A stretch of DNA of 64,000 nucleotides from Spisula solida (GCA_947247005.1 OX365948.1:54295401-54359400), one strand, 5' to 3'; shown: positions 23,176 to 34,454, numbered from the stretch's first letter. Translations and numbers: made by a program. The notes: a model not told the origin generated them from the sequence alone.

Positions 23176-24112
23176 TCGGTACGCGCGCCTTTTATCTAAC
23201 GATTAAATTTCTCAAAAACGTCTTAAAATGACAGAAACATTATCTAAAACTACATTGAAATCATAAAAATGATATGTCACCAGGCTCGTTTTCGAGATAC
23301 ATGGCTTTCTAATGACCTACCATTGTATTTTGTTCATTTTATCTATTTCTTGCATATATGACACCATCATGTTCATTTTAAGATTTTTATTATATAAAAC
23401 CACTTCTAAACAGTACATGCTTTTTTGTGTTCAATAGTCATTCCTGTTGGCATTAGTCACAATTTCGACTGCCTGGTGAACAAATTCAGTATTTGTACAT
23501 GATAAGTAGTTACCCCACCCACTTGCAAAAAGTTTGTTTTTCAAATGTACGTCAAAAAATATCTAACGATCGAAAATAATTTAAAAGTTGAGAATCATAT
23601 AGTACACCAGTTAATCAGATAAAAAATAGGGGTCACCAGCCTTTTTTGGGAGCTATTCACAAAAAAGTACTAATTTTGAATAAATTTGTATAAATTAACT
23701 TAATTTGCATATTGGAATGAAATAAAATTTTGTGAAAATATTTCAAAGTTTAGCAACTTCATATACCTAAATCATGCAATACATATTTTATATAAGCATA
23801 TGCATTTGAACACTTGCAGTGACTTATTGTACAACCATATACTTTACAATTGTGCCGTTCCCCATCCACTTTTTATACATGCAAACAATAATTTATTGTC
23901 ATGAATTACCATTTTTATGCGACCACTGGAACTAAATTTCATGTTTGTTCTTATTTAATACGATTTTGAAATTTCGCGCATGCGCACAAGGCAGCTCGGG
24001 TCTCCTTAACATCGAAATCAACGAGAATTCAACTCCCTCAAAAACGAATGACTTTTCAGTACATCAGTGATTAGTCAAGTTCCAAAAAGCTGTGGTTCTG
24101 GTAGAAGGATGT
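23176..24112. other. No gene seen; one NRF-1-like site
   Basis: AT-rich. CGCGCATGCGCA at 23975-23986 fits the NRF-1 consensus, but no promoter or exon was found beside it. Confidence 0.4.
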
Positions 24113-24776
24113 ACCAGGGCTTAGGATTACAACCAATACACTCAGCACTCAGCACTCAGCACTAAGTACTCAGCACTCAGTACTCAGCACTCAGTACTCA
24201 GCACTCAGTACTCAGCACTCAGCACTCAGCACTCAGCACTCAGCACTCAGCACTCAGCACTCAGCACTAAGTACTCAGCACTCAGTACTCATCACTCAGC
24301 ACTCAGCACTCAACACTCAACACTCAACACTCATCACTCATCACTCAACACTCAACACTCAACACTCAACACACAACACTCAGCACTCAGCACTCAAATA
24401 TTGAAAATGTAATATAATGAGCTCTTATTCGTCCTAGATTGCAAATTTAGATAAGAAAAATGTATAAGATAGTTAATGAGTGTTGAAAATAACATTTAAT
24501 ACATTGTCTTTATCATTGTGTACTTTTTATGAGGTGTAAATGAAATAAATGAATCTGAGTGCCACACTCAGCACTCAGGCTGATGAATTGCAATTATAGC
24601 TTACAGATACACTAAATTAAACTAGGAAGTAAGCCAAAAACAATATTTAGTACCAATTTAACATTATCCCAACTTCCTGCTCTGAAAATGCCGCTCCGAA
24701 TCTCAAAAGAGTAAATTTCAATATTTTAGTGTTGAGTGCTGAGTGTAAGTATTGGTTGTAATTCCGGGCCCTAGGG
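24113..24776. mobile_element. MITE-like element with a heptamer array at its left end
   Basis: Left end CCAGGGCTTAGGATTACAA, right end the complement of CCTAGGGCCCGGAATTACAA, both continuing CCAATAC inward; about 24 of 28 positions agree. Inside both ends lies ACTCAGCACTCA. The rest is AT-rich and non-coding. Confidence 0.68.
24137..24396. repeat. Heptanucleotide array (ACTCAGC)n, about 36 copies
   Basis: Perfect and near-perfect 7-bp units with ACTCAGT, ACTCAAC and ACTCATC variants in blocks. It begins directly inside the left inverted end of the MITE at 24113. Confidence 0.93.
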
Positions 24777-25366
24777 GACGAGAATGGGAACTTACATAAT
24801 GTTGATATTAGTAAAGACACGTTTCTACTTACTTCCGGTTTGTTTTATTTTACATAGTCAACAAATCAATAAACGAGACTTAAAAATATATCAATTTTAC
24901 CATTTATGGGATAGGTCAATCAAAATAGGATAGATATACATGTATAGTACGTGTAACAATATACAATGTAGTTCAACCTATCTAGAGCAACAACCTTTGG
25001 GAACACTAAGTTAGATTGTTATACAGAGGTTGTTTGGAGAGTTACATTTTATGGTGCATGGTTACTTCTTGTTAAGTCTAGAACAGAATAATAACGTTGC
25101 TTGAGAGAGGTTACTGCTCTAAGATTGGTCGCTCTGGAGAGGTTGCACAGTTTACGTAAGGTGTGACATCATATTTTCACCGCTTGATAGCAAACGTGCA
25201 AATTGTAGTTTAATTATAATACAAAACAAAAAACCGGGAACCAAACTCCAATTAGGAGCTACATTCACGATGATAACAAAAGGAATCGGATTTTGAAGAT
25301 AAATCTTTACGATTGCCCTGTGGACAAAATTCTTAAGTTCTCTGTGCGACACTCTCAGACGGACAT
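24777..25366. other. No gene seen
   Basis: Region near 24975-25140 resembles 57220-57330 (repeated GAGAGGTT and GGTTACTTCTT phrases), a likely dispersed repeat of low copy here. Confidence 0.35.
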
Positions 25367-25790
25367 TACTGATGTTACAGCTTCCAGAATCATGACGGAA
25401 ATACCCGAGTAGTTACGATTGTCTCAGACCGAGGAAGAGAGATGGGACAATACTGATGTAACAGCTTCCGGATTCATGACGGAAATACCCGAGTAGTTAC
25501 GATTGTCTCAGACCGAGGGAAAGATATGGGACAATACTGATGTAACATCTCCGGATTCATGACGGAAATACCCGAGAAGTTACGATTGTCTCAGACCGAG
25601 GAAGAGAGATGGGAAAATACTGATGTAACAGCTTCCGGATTCATGACGGAAATACCCGAGTAGTTACGATTGACTCAGACCAAGGGAGAGAGATGGGACA
25701 ATACTGATGTAAAATCTCCGGATTCATGACGGAAAGACCCGAGTAGTTAGGATTCGTTGTCTCAGACCGGGAGAGAAATCGGACAAGACA
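25367..25790. repeat. Tandem array, 84-bp unit, about 5 copies
   Basis: TACTGATG recurs at 25367, 25451, 25535, 25618 and 25702. Each unit carries CATGACGGAAATACCCGAG and GATTGTCTCAGACC. Copies are over 90 percent alike by eye. Confidence 0.92.
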
Positions 25791-26699
25791 AGGCGATGTG
25801 TACTATACATGATAATACCAGCTTATTTCATGGTTATTTTCTTTTTCCGTTTCCACGGAGAAGAGTAGCTAGACAGTTGAGGCACTAGGTTTGTCAGTTT
25901 TCGTTCTCGTACTAGTCAGACTGTGTAATTACCAATTAAAAATTTCCAAGACCAAATATTTGAATAATCATTTTTTTTCTTCATTTTTCTAGAAAGTCAC
26001 AAAATTTGATGATAATTGATGATGCCAGACGTTCAGTAATAATATTCTGTACTGTCGATAACGACTTCGTACATATGTATGTTGTTGTAGTTTAGGACGT
26101 TATATGGTTTTAGTTGCCGTTGTTTTAAAATTATGGCTGTGGAGGAAAATACAGAAAAAGAACCAACGAGTTAATCACGTGCGTGTTTGTTAGTTAAAGT
26201 TACTCCAAACAATGCATACGTTTAGCTGGCTTAGACGAATACGGTCGTCAGTGCAAAAGAGCTATTAAAGTGAGGAAATTAACTACAAAAAATAAAAAAA
26301 ACTAGTTATTGCTTATGGAAAACAAGCTTTTTCTACGTTCCGTTAGGTCAGCAGACCTCTTTTAACTTTCATGAAAATAGGTTCATAACATGCGCCTTCT
26401 GGTGTAGATTTCGAATATGTACGGGTCTTATAAGTAATTGCTTAGTATTGCCATTGATCCCGCATCAGTCATTGTTATCACATTTTTGGCCCAAAATACC
26501 TGCTTCAGAACATGACGTAAAATGTGAATGTATGATACAAAATAACAAAATTCAGTTCGTGTATGCCAACACAGCTTGATTGTCAAAACAATACGTTCAG
26601 TGATTTAGCGTGCATGGATACCACAACACATTGAAAACAATGGTGATAGCTTTAGTAAAGGACATTGGGATATTTCGGACTTATTTCATAAATAGAGAA

Positions 26700-26815
26700 A
26701 GATGGTACGCTCGTAGCGATGGATACCATCAGGAATGAGGTGTCCAGAGTGTTAACTAGTAATCTAAGTTGAAAGAACTTGTTTCACAATCGAACTCAAA
26801 TTTTAAGCATTGTTG
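26700..26815 (+). mobile_element. SINE family B, 5'-truncated copy
   Basis: Shares with 50560-50634 the phrases GGATA-CATCAGGAATGAGGTGTC, GTTAA-ACT and TTTCACAATCGAACTC. The tRNA head is missing, as expected for incomplete reverse transcription. Confidence 0.6.
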
Positions 26816-26856
26816 GTGGGACTAAATGTAATGGTAACTGATGGGGTGGGTCTTAC

Positions 26857-27122
26857 TTTCCAATGGAATGAGTGCAAAAACTACAGTTCATGATATTAAT
26901 ATAATATAATATATTTAATATAATGCACTGTAGTTATTGCACTCTCCTTTGTTTTATACAAGACCTAACAGAACATAATGCCTAGGCACTAAAATATCTA
27001 AACACTAGCTACAGACTGGCTACTGATTCACGTGAATTTCGATTTATAATTTTATAAAAAACATTCCATTGATACACACATCTTGTTTAAGTCAATTTCA
27101 TTGGTTAAATTGTGCTGGGTCT
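26857..27122 (-). repeat. Dispersed repeat, copy 1 (partner at 56855-57115)
   Basis: The reverse complement of this block follows 56855-57115: CCAGCACAATT-AACCAATGAAATTGAC, CGTGAATCA, GTAGCTAGTGTTTAGAT. It ends in a hairpin of GAGTGCAA-AACTACAGT against ACTGTAGTTATTGCACTC. Confidence 0.65.
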
Positions 27123-27798
27123 TACGTTTAACAACAACAAACCGTGTAAGTATTGGAAATGTTAATTGTATGCACAATAGACAAGCCCTATGTATAGACC
27201 TTTTGAGTGGACGACTATAATGTGAACAAGCCGCCAGACAGCAAACTCACACTCGGATGTCTTTTTTGTCTCGGCCAACGCCCACGCCAAATTAGACAAC
27301 TTCGTGTTTTCTTCCTCTATCTATAACTTAACTAAATAAATAACTAATGCATTTATTCTGTACACAGAATAAAAAACTAAGAACGTTGTCAAATTGTAGG
27401 GCTGATGGAAAGACCTACACAGACTTCAGAACTTGAAGACCACGTGTTTTACGCTATTCAATCAAATGTCTTTAAACTAGTGAACCTGACAATCAGACTC
27501 TCAGAGAGGTTTGAATATTGATTTCTCCCAGTTTTTCCGTCCTCTATACTAATGAATAAGTGTAAATGATTATCAATTTCGGATCTCGTCTTGAACCAAT
27601 AGTTTCTACTTAGTGTCGTGTCGGGACTTAGATCTCCATTTCTATAATTCATTCCATATTCCTGACGGTTTGTTTCGACATGTTTATTGAGCCTCATTTA
27701 TGTGCCATTTAATCAGCCCAAAGGTCATTCATTCATCTCCCCTCGATGCATTCATTCATTCAAGTCACCAATAAATTCTTCTAGAATTGTGTGATTTG

Positions 27799-27827
27799 TG
27801 ACGTCACTGTCACGTGGCCTTCACGTG
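27799..27827. promoter_or_regulatory. CRE palindrome with two CACGTG E-boxes
   Basis: TGACGTCA at 27799-27806, CACGTG at 27811-27816 and 27822-27827: three palindromic factor sites in 29 bp (CREB/ATF and bHLH-type by consensus). It lies about 5 kb 3' of the syd-1 exon on that gene's strand, so an intronic enhancer is possible. Confidence 0.45.
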
Positions 27828-28726
27828 ACATCACTCTCCCCCTATCAGTCAACCATCAGCGAAACTGTCTCATCAATAAATTAATACCACACACACGCCT
27901 CATAAAATGAAATTCCAATATTCGATTTTATTTATGGCTCACTGGAGACTTTTATGACTCATTTATTGTATTCTATTGCGCTAAAATCAACAATGTTTTA
28001 AGGTTTTTGTTAAACAAGACAACTGACAGACATGTTGCTGTCCAGTAAAAGAGAAAATAAAAGAGACAGAACAGCATGGCAAGAACACATCATATATATA
28101 GTTCCTAAAGTTCTACACCATTTTTGGAATGGAAAAGACTGAAGTATTTCAAAGATGCCAACCAACAAACTTCAAAATGTAGTATTATAAATAAAATATC
28201 ACTAAATACCAATGTCAAAGTTCCCAATTACATTAAATGATAGAATGGCAAGCACAAATAGTGTATTCATTGCATAGTCACGAAGAGTTCAGTTCCCCCA
28301 TGCAAATAGGCCATTCGATGCGTCAATAACGTCAAATTACGTCATCATTAATAAATCAGTTTAACAACTTAATCTTTTTAGTTACATTGCATAGGAAAAG
28401 TTAGATTGACTGATGCATGATGCAAGTGTAAATCGTTCCATAGCAAGTTTTCCAGAAACTGTTATAAACATGACAATTTAACACACGTATCTTATACTTC
28501 TACTGACGTCAAGTCACAGTTTTTATCACTGACAATAAACAACATTATATATACACTAATATGGTCACCACATTCACGTACAAAAGTACACCTAGGTGAG
28601 TACCATGGGAATATGACGTCATCGTGTTCTATAATCATGTACGTACATTAATGCAGATTTAAACCCCCAGTGGTGTTTGTGCAAATATCTTACATTATAT
28701 GATTACTTCCTCTCTGTTGGTGATAA

Positions 28727-28744
28727 GGGGGGGGGGGGGGGGGG
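28727..28744 (+). repeat. Homopolymer of 18 G
   Basis: Uninterrupted G run in otherwise AT-rich DNA; length may be unreliable in the assembly. Confidence 0.9.
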
Positions 28745-28989
28745 TAATGCCATGGTGGGGACACATTTTAAGACAGACCCAACAACAAATGAGTGGTAGT
28801 AGTCATTCCAATGCGGTGCTCTTATGTTTAAATTCCTAGTGTCACATGCAATTGTATAACGCGTATTTAAAAATGTTATATGTGAATGTTGCGGGAAGCT
28901 ATGTATCTATCTATCTTCCATTAATGTCAAACCCCTTGCGGGGACGTAGATATTTGTCTAGGTAGACTTAAAATCAAGAGAAAGAGGTG

Positions 28990-29233
28990 TGATACAAGGA
29001 ATCCGGGTGGGTTATCCTAGCTCATTTCGAAACGACTCCTTGATTCTTTTATGTGCTCAGTGTATAGCACCGATACACGCGAGACTACCTCTGGGTTTCC
29101 AACCAGTTTCGTCACTAGTTAGGTGGGAAACACTATAAAGCGTTTCATAAATGACCAAATGCCCCGGCCGAGATTCGAACTAGGGACCTCTCGATCAGTA
29201 GTCAAGCGCGTTACCACTCGACCACTGTGCCAC
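28990..29233 (-). mobile_element. tRNA-derived SINE, family A, copy 1
   Basis: The tRNA-like head (29233 down to 29161) has box A TGGTCGAGTGG and box B GTTCGAATC. The body then holds GTGTTTCCCACCTAAC and GAGCACATAAAAGAATC, both shared with the copy at 52160-52439. Confidence 0.75.
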
Positions 29234-29280
29234 ATGGTATGTGTAAGTTCATCCTATTATTAGCTTCATGGCGTGATATG

Positions 29281-29784
29281 TATGGAGCCATATAACTGCC
29301 ACCACTTAACTTAAAGATTTCATGAAAACTTTCGTAAAAATTATGGGATATTTCATGAAAATATATAATTATCATGAAGACAGATAAATTATCTTAACAC
29401 GAAATTCTGCTTGTTAGTGCTCTGAACTGACACTACATAAAGATGATCCTTTCACGAAACTAAATAAGTTTTTCATGAAAGCATACAAATGTTTCGCAAA
29501 ACGTAAAGATGTTTTGGTGAAAATAATCGACTTTCATGAAAAGTTTCGCGAAACGTAAAAATGTCTTCGTGAAAAATAATACACTTTCGTGAAAAGTTAG
29601 TTGGTTTCTTAAAAATTATATTAGGAATGTTGTGGCAGATCGAAGCAGTAACTGGCTCTTTTTCACGTTAAGAAAGTTATCTTGCATTCATGATATTTTT
29701 CTGTTTTCATGAAATCCCTCGTTAATTTCACGAAAAACTTCATGAAAATTAAAATTTAAGTGGTGGCAGTTATATGGCTCCATA
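29281..29784. mobile_element. 504-bp MITE with 6-bp target-site duplication, full of TTTCATGAAA
   Basis: Perfect inverted ends of 29 bp begin TATGGAGCCATATAACTGCC. GATATG flanks both sides (29275-29280 and 29785-29790). The interior holds about a dozen short palindromes of the type TTTCATGAAA, TTTCGTGAAA, TTTCACGAAA or TTTCGCGAAA. No coding capacity. A 6-bp duplication is uncommon among DNA transposon superfamilies (Dada is one known with 6-7 bp); assignment is open. Confidence 0.88.
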
Positions 29785-29790
29785 GATATG

Positions 29791-30039
29791 CATTAACGTT
29801 AGGCTGCATTTTCAATGATCAGATAACATGCGGTAATGAATAAAATAAGTATACCCAATGGGACCATGTTACATAGGCAGTAGGCAAATCAGTGAATATG
29901 ACAATATAGGGAACCAGTTTAAGGACATGACATTGTTAATAATAATGTTCACTAGTCGAAGGATATGAAGTGACATATACAGGGACCAGTTCAAGTGCTA
30001 GACGCATAAAGAAATCAACTTAGGGATATGACATGATGC
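29791..30039. other. Decaying edge of the following array
   Basis: Diverged forms of GGACATGA and GGGAACCAG occur before the regular array begins. Confidence 0.4.
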
Positions 30040-30965
30040 ATAATGGAAGCAGATCAAGAATAGGACATGATACATAAGGGAACCAGATCAAGAATAGGAC
30101 ATGATACATAAGGGAACCAGATCAAGAATATGCCATGATACATAAGGCAACCAGATCAAGAATAGGACATGATACATAAGGGAACCAGATCAAGAATAGG
30201 ACATGATACATAAGGGAACCAGATCAAGAATAGGACATGATACATAAGGGAACCAGATCAAGGATAGGACATGATACATAAAGGAACCCGTTTAAGGATA
30301 GGACACGATTCATAAGGGACACCGTTTAAGGATAGGACATGATACATACGGGAACCAGTTTAAGGATATGACATGATACATAAGGGAACCAGTTTAAACA
30401 CAGGGCATGATACATAAGGGAACCAGTTCAAGGATAGGCCATGATACATAAGGGAACCAGTTTAAGGATAGGACATGATACATAAGGGAATCAGTTTAAG
30501 GATAGGACATGATACATAAAGGAACCAATTAAAGGATAGGACATGATACACTATAAGGGAACCAGTTTAAGGATAGGACATGATACACTATAAGGGAACG
30601 AGTTAAAGGATAGGACATTATACACTATAAGGGAACGAGTTAAAGGATAGGACATGATACACTATAAGGGAACGAGTTAAAGGATAGGACATGATACACT
30701 ATAAGGGAACGAGTTAAAGGATAGGACATGATACACTATAAGGGAACGAGTTAAAGGATAGGACATGATACACTATAAGGGAACGAGTTAAAGGATAGGA
30801 CATGATACACTATAAGGGAACGAGTTAAAGGATAGGACATGATACACTATAAGGGAACGAGTTAAAGGATAGGACATGATACACTATAAGGGAACGAGTT
30901 AAAGGATAGGACATGATACACTATAAGGGAACGAGTTAAAGGATAGGACATGATACACTATAAGG
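30040..30965. repeat. Tandem array, 34-bp unit changing to 37-bp unit
   Basis: The first part repeats GGACATGATACATAAGGGAA (34-bp period). From about 30540 a CACTATAAGG form with CGAGTTAAAGG takes over at 37 bp and is much more uniform, so it expanded more recently. Confidence 0.93.
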
Positions 30966-31326
30966 TAAATGAAAATAACTAGTTTAAGTACGAATAAAAC
31001 ATGGTACACAAGGGAACTAGCTTAAGGTTAGGGCATGATGTGTACGGGAACCAGTTTAGGAAATACTTTTTGATATTTGCACTGATTCCTTAACCTTTAA
31101 GGAACTTTGTTGTCACGTATCATTGGTACTTACAGCGGTTAAGTTTCATTTCCTTAAGTATTATGTTGGGTATTTCGTGACGTGTGCCTATTGTCTATGG
31201 AGTTTGTGTGCTCCTGTTTTTCAGCATTTCCTGTTCGGCTGTTACTGTTGACTGCTGCCTTCCTTGTATATATTTGTGTATATATAGTTGTAAGTAGACA
31301 ATGTTCTTGTTACAAGTCTTAATAAA

Positions 31327-31520
31327 TATCTGTTCTGTTCTGTTCTGTTCTGTTCTGTCCTGTCCTGTCCTGTCCTATCCTATCCTGTCCTGCTTGTCCT
31401 GCTTGTCCTGTCCTGCTTGTCCTGTCCTGCTTGTCATGCCCTGCCTGTCCTGTTCTGCCCTGTCCTGTCCTGTTCTGTTCTGTTCTGTTCTGTTCTGTTC
31501 TGTTCTGTTCTGTTCTGTTC
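31327..31520 (+). repeat. Pentanucleotide microsatellite (TGTTC)n/(TGTCC)n
   Basis: Pure TGTTC runs at both ends flank an interior of TGTCC, TATCC and TGCTTGTCC variants. Confidence 0.93.
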
Positions 31521-32170
31521 TCGTGTATTTTAATGAATCAGTTTAAGGATAGTATACGGTAGTATAAAAGGAAACTAGAAATACATAGAAAAGTGTGTTT
31601 GACCTTGCGAATGAAACAGCAATGGATATAAATAAATATTTAACCTTGCCAAGTTGAATCGTAACAGTAGCGCTATATTACGAGCCAGACAAGTCTGTAA
31701 ATTGATTATTGCACTTAAGTGTTCAAGAGTAATAATATTGGAAATAAAACAGATTTATTCATCGCATATTATTGTCACACTTATATAAACTCTGAATTGT
31801 CTGCTGTCCTGTTGTCAAACATCAAGCTGAACAAACAAAAGTCAATGGTAAAGGTTTTTAAACAATCCCTATTTTCCCAGCATTACTCTATACATAGAAA
31901 ATGCTCGCCGTAATCGATAACATACAATGCGATGTTTCCAATTCCTATAGTTGTTCAGTGAGGTGATGATAGAACTGCAATTATGCGTCATGATTAGTCA
32001 TTAAAATGACACCGTACCGGCTCTCTCACGTGACAAGGTTCAGTATAAGTGCTGGCAATACTTTACGCGTCCGATTAACACTAAAATAATAGAGGACAAA
32101 AATGCATTGATTTGAAGTATCCAAACGACGCCGCAAACTATAGGACATAACTAATAACATTCAAGCAATA
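31521..32170. other. No gene seen
   Basis: AT-rich intronic-looking sequence without repeats of note. Confidence 0.45.
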
Positions 32171-32390
32171 CATGACCAAGTAATGTTGGTTGCTATTAAA
32201 GGAGTATGACCAAATTATGTTGGTTGCCATAAAGGTGTATGGCAAAGGTATGTTGGTTGCCATTAAATGTACATGTACATGGCCAAGTTATGTTGGTTGC
32301 CATTAAGGGGAAATGTACGTGAGCAAGGTATGTTGGTTGTTTTTAAAGGAACATCTCATGACCAAGTCGTGTTGGTTGTCATTAAAGAAA
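32171..32390 (+). repeat. Imperfect tandem repeat, about 40-bp unit, 6 copies
   Basis: Each unit contains GACCAAGT-ATGTTGGTTGCCATTAAAG with variable spacers. Confidence 0.75.
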
Positions 32391-32454
32391 CACGTCCTTC
32401 GAGACCAAGCTTTAGTAAGATACCAGCAACATACAGAACAAGAAGTAAAATAAA

Positions 32455-32720
32455 GCGAAGAAGATGACGAAGGCAAAGAAGACGAAGAAGACAAAGAAGA
32501 CGGAGAAGACAAAGAAGACGGAGAAGGCAAAGAGGACGAAGAAGGCAAAGAAGATGGAGAAGGCAAAGAAGACGGAGAATGCAAAGAAGACAACGAAGGC
32601 AAAGAAGATGAAGAAGGCACAGAAGGCAAAGAAGGCAACGAAGAAACAGAAAAAGGAAGGAGAAGAAGGAGAAGAATTACATGTAGTAACAGTAGTAGTA
32701 GTAGTAGTAGTAGTATTAGA
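32455..32720 (+). repeat. Purine-rich low-complexity tract with an (AGT)n run
   Basis: About 230 bases of GAAGACAAAGAAG- and GAAGGCAAAGAAG-type hexamer/nonamer repeats, then about eight AGT units (32693-32718). It would translate as Lys-rich or Ser/Phe-rich strings in several frames, which is why it looks open, but it is intronic next to the syd-1 donor. Confidence 0.85.
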
Positions 32721-32825
32721 AGGTGAAGAAGAAGAAGGAGAAAAAGAGCAATCGAACATGTACATGATCAAGTTCAGTTCATGACCTACAAAGCAATAGA
32801 GGTAAATATACTTTTATATGAAAAA

Positions 32826-32840
32826 GCAATCCTACCTGAT
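32826..32840 (-). other. Splice donor of the syd-1 coding exon
   Basis: Minus strand reads ATCAG then GTAGGATTGC, a good GT donor at 32835-32834. Reading on past it would add only 16 codons of intron-like sequence before a stop, so the donor explains where conservation should end. Phase 1: one base of the next Gly codon stays in this exon. Confidence 0.72.
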
Positions 32841-34426
32841 GGTTTATCTCTGGCAACCAGCTGTTGTTGTAGACGGTTCTGTTCTTGCTGCAGTTCATGA
32901 GACAAGGTGTTAAACTTTCTCAGCAACATCTGAAGTTCCGTGCTACTACTCGATGAGATCGGCTTTGGGACTGCATACACGGGTTCCTCATCACTCATGG
33001 CTCCAGCGTACGTTTCATAATCCGACGCAAAACCTCGGCTATCAGAAGCCAGGACGTTACCACTTGGGCTAGTATACAAGACCTCGGAATCTGAATTGTA
33101 ACATTCAGGAGACCTTGGTCTAGGTGTCTTACTACCATATTTTGCCTTGGAGTGAATCATTTCTCTGAACCCTCCGACATACCGACGTGAGCCCGAACCC
33201 TCAGTATACCCACCACGGTACCCATACCCACACTCTGACAATGGTTGGTAGGTGTCACTATACGCCCCTCTGTCACTGTCGGAACTATAATATTTCGTCC
33301 TACTAGAGGGGTGTGATAAAGTGTTTGCTTTTGAAGGCGATCTTTGATGAGTTGGAATACTGTATTTTTGTTCCTTATGAAACATTTTATTATAATCACG
33401 CTCCATTGAATCACTCTGTGGTAGAGAATATGTTGGTAATGAGTTAGGCGCGAGGTATCCGTAAGGATCTTCAGCTGGGATCATTGAGGTACTATAACCC
33501 CGATGTCCCGCGTAGTGATCCCTATCCCTGCTCCCTGAATCTATGCTTCGTGGTAATGAACCTTCACTAGAATTCTCGCTGTTATTATCATCTCCTGTGA
33601 GTAGTTTCGCCTCGGCTTTATGTGGTGATATGAAAATACTGGCGTATTGCGAGGTAGAACGCTCTTGTCTCGGTAGTCGTTTACCATAATAATCAGAATC
33701 TATATGAGGAGATGGTTCAAACATGTTAGGGATTTTCTCCGTCATTTCCAACTGAGTGTCTGAATTCGCACGGACGTGACCCTTCTTCAACACGACCACC
33801 GGAGGTTCGTCCTTTTCCATGACCGCTAACGATGGACATGACGCGTTTTTCTTAGTACAATTTTTCTTAGATCTTATTTTTAGAATTAATTTTCTAGGTA
33901 TAGACATAAGAATAACTACATCGTCTAGAGACATTTTACCCACCTCAACGCTATTGACTGACATGATCTCATCGCCAATGTGTAATAGTCCATTACTTTC
34001 GGCGACCGTTCCCGCTTGAATCCGTGAAATAAACACACCTTCCAGGCGGTCTTGACCATTTCCTTCGCGAATATAAAATCCAAGAGTTTGACCAGGTCGT
34101 TTAAATATTTCCACAGTTTGTATTACTGACGAATTTTCCATTTCTATGGTTTTTATGCCCATTTCCGGTGCACCGTTTCTATTGGAAGTCCTATTTTTAG
34201 CACCATAATTAGAATGGAATTCTTCCCCGCTACCTGGTCGTCTTAGCAGTGAGTCGTCTGCTGCTACATGCTCCCCAGTCGATGACTGCGCGCGTTGTGA
34301 TACGTACGTCGAATACTTGTACGGTCTGCTTTCCGCGCTTAGCGATCGTTTGGTAGTTCGTGTCGTCTGCTGAGTATGGTGTCGTTGTTGCCTGCCCGAA
34401 TTTTGTCGACCAGGCCCTTGTGCCAT
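32836..34426 (-). CDS. syd-1: SYD-1 / RhoGAP100F-like synaptic scaffold, first coding exon (PDZ)
   Basis: This exon encodes 530 residues and then splits a glycine codon. Seen: residues 1-100 are polar, Ser/Arg/Gln-rich and disordered; about 101-187 form one PDZ domain whose carboxylate loop reads GQTLGFYI (112-119), followed by GDEIMSVN and SLDDVVILMS blocks; 190-495 are low-complexity, rich in Ser, Tyr and Arg, with repeated SDS and SDYETY-like patches; 497-526 is Leu/Gln-rich and probably coiled coil. Family knowledge: the PDZ block matches the invertebrate SYD-1 / RhoGAP100F group, presynaptic active-zone organisers with PDZ, C2 and RhoGAP-like domains; the Drosophila PDZ binds neurexin. 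The C2 and GAP parts must lie on later exons at lower coordinates and were not found. The start is the ATG at 34426, in good context (GTCCATGG) just inside a clear splice acceptor; an in-frame TTG upstream lies within the intron. Vertebrate SYDE proteins lack this PDZ, which supports an invertebrate source. Confidence 0.82.
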
Positions 34427-34454
34427 GGACTCCTCCTCCTGAAAAACACCAGAA
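34427..34454 (-). other. Splice acceptor and 12-nt 5' UTR of the syd-1 coding exon
   Basis: Read on the minus strand, a pyrimidine-rich stretch TTCTGGTGTTTTTCAG ends at 34439. The exon begins at 34438 with GAGGAGGAGTCC, directly before the ATG. At least one untranslated exon must therefore lie at higher coordinates; it is not recognisable here. Confidence 0.75.

Larger units (their letters stand above)
27123..28980. other. No supportable exon; CRE/E-box cluster and a G run inside
   Basis: Unique-looking sequence in the inferred intron 3' of the syd-1 exon. A minus-strand open stretch (27458-27697) has plausible codon use but no recognisable family or clear splice sites. TGACGTCA recurs near 28614. 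Confidence 0.4.

Noticed and set aside
27458..27697. Possible 79-codon exon on the syd-1 strand
   Set aside because: Codon use is acceptable and the strand fits, but no recognisable domain and no convincing splice pair; needs transcript evidence.
28613..28620. Single CRE palindrome TGACGTCA
   Set aside because: One isolated site without partners is weak evidence; mentioned only with the cluster at 27799.
31301..31546. Cys/Ser/Leu-rich 81-codon frame
   Set aside because: Translation of the TGTTC/TGTCC microsatellite.
32303..32784. Lys-rich, Ser-rich and Phe-rich open frames
   Set aside because: All come from one purine-rich low-complexity tract in several frames on both strands; intronic position.
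32786..32835. Last 16 codons of the open stretch after the syd-1 exon
   Set aside because: They follow a good GT donor and have no family-like sequence; treated as intron.
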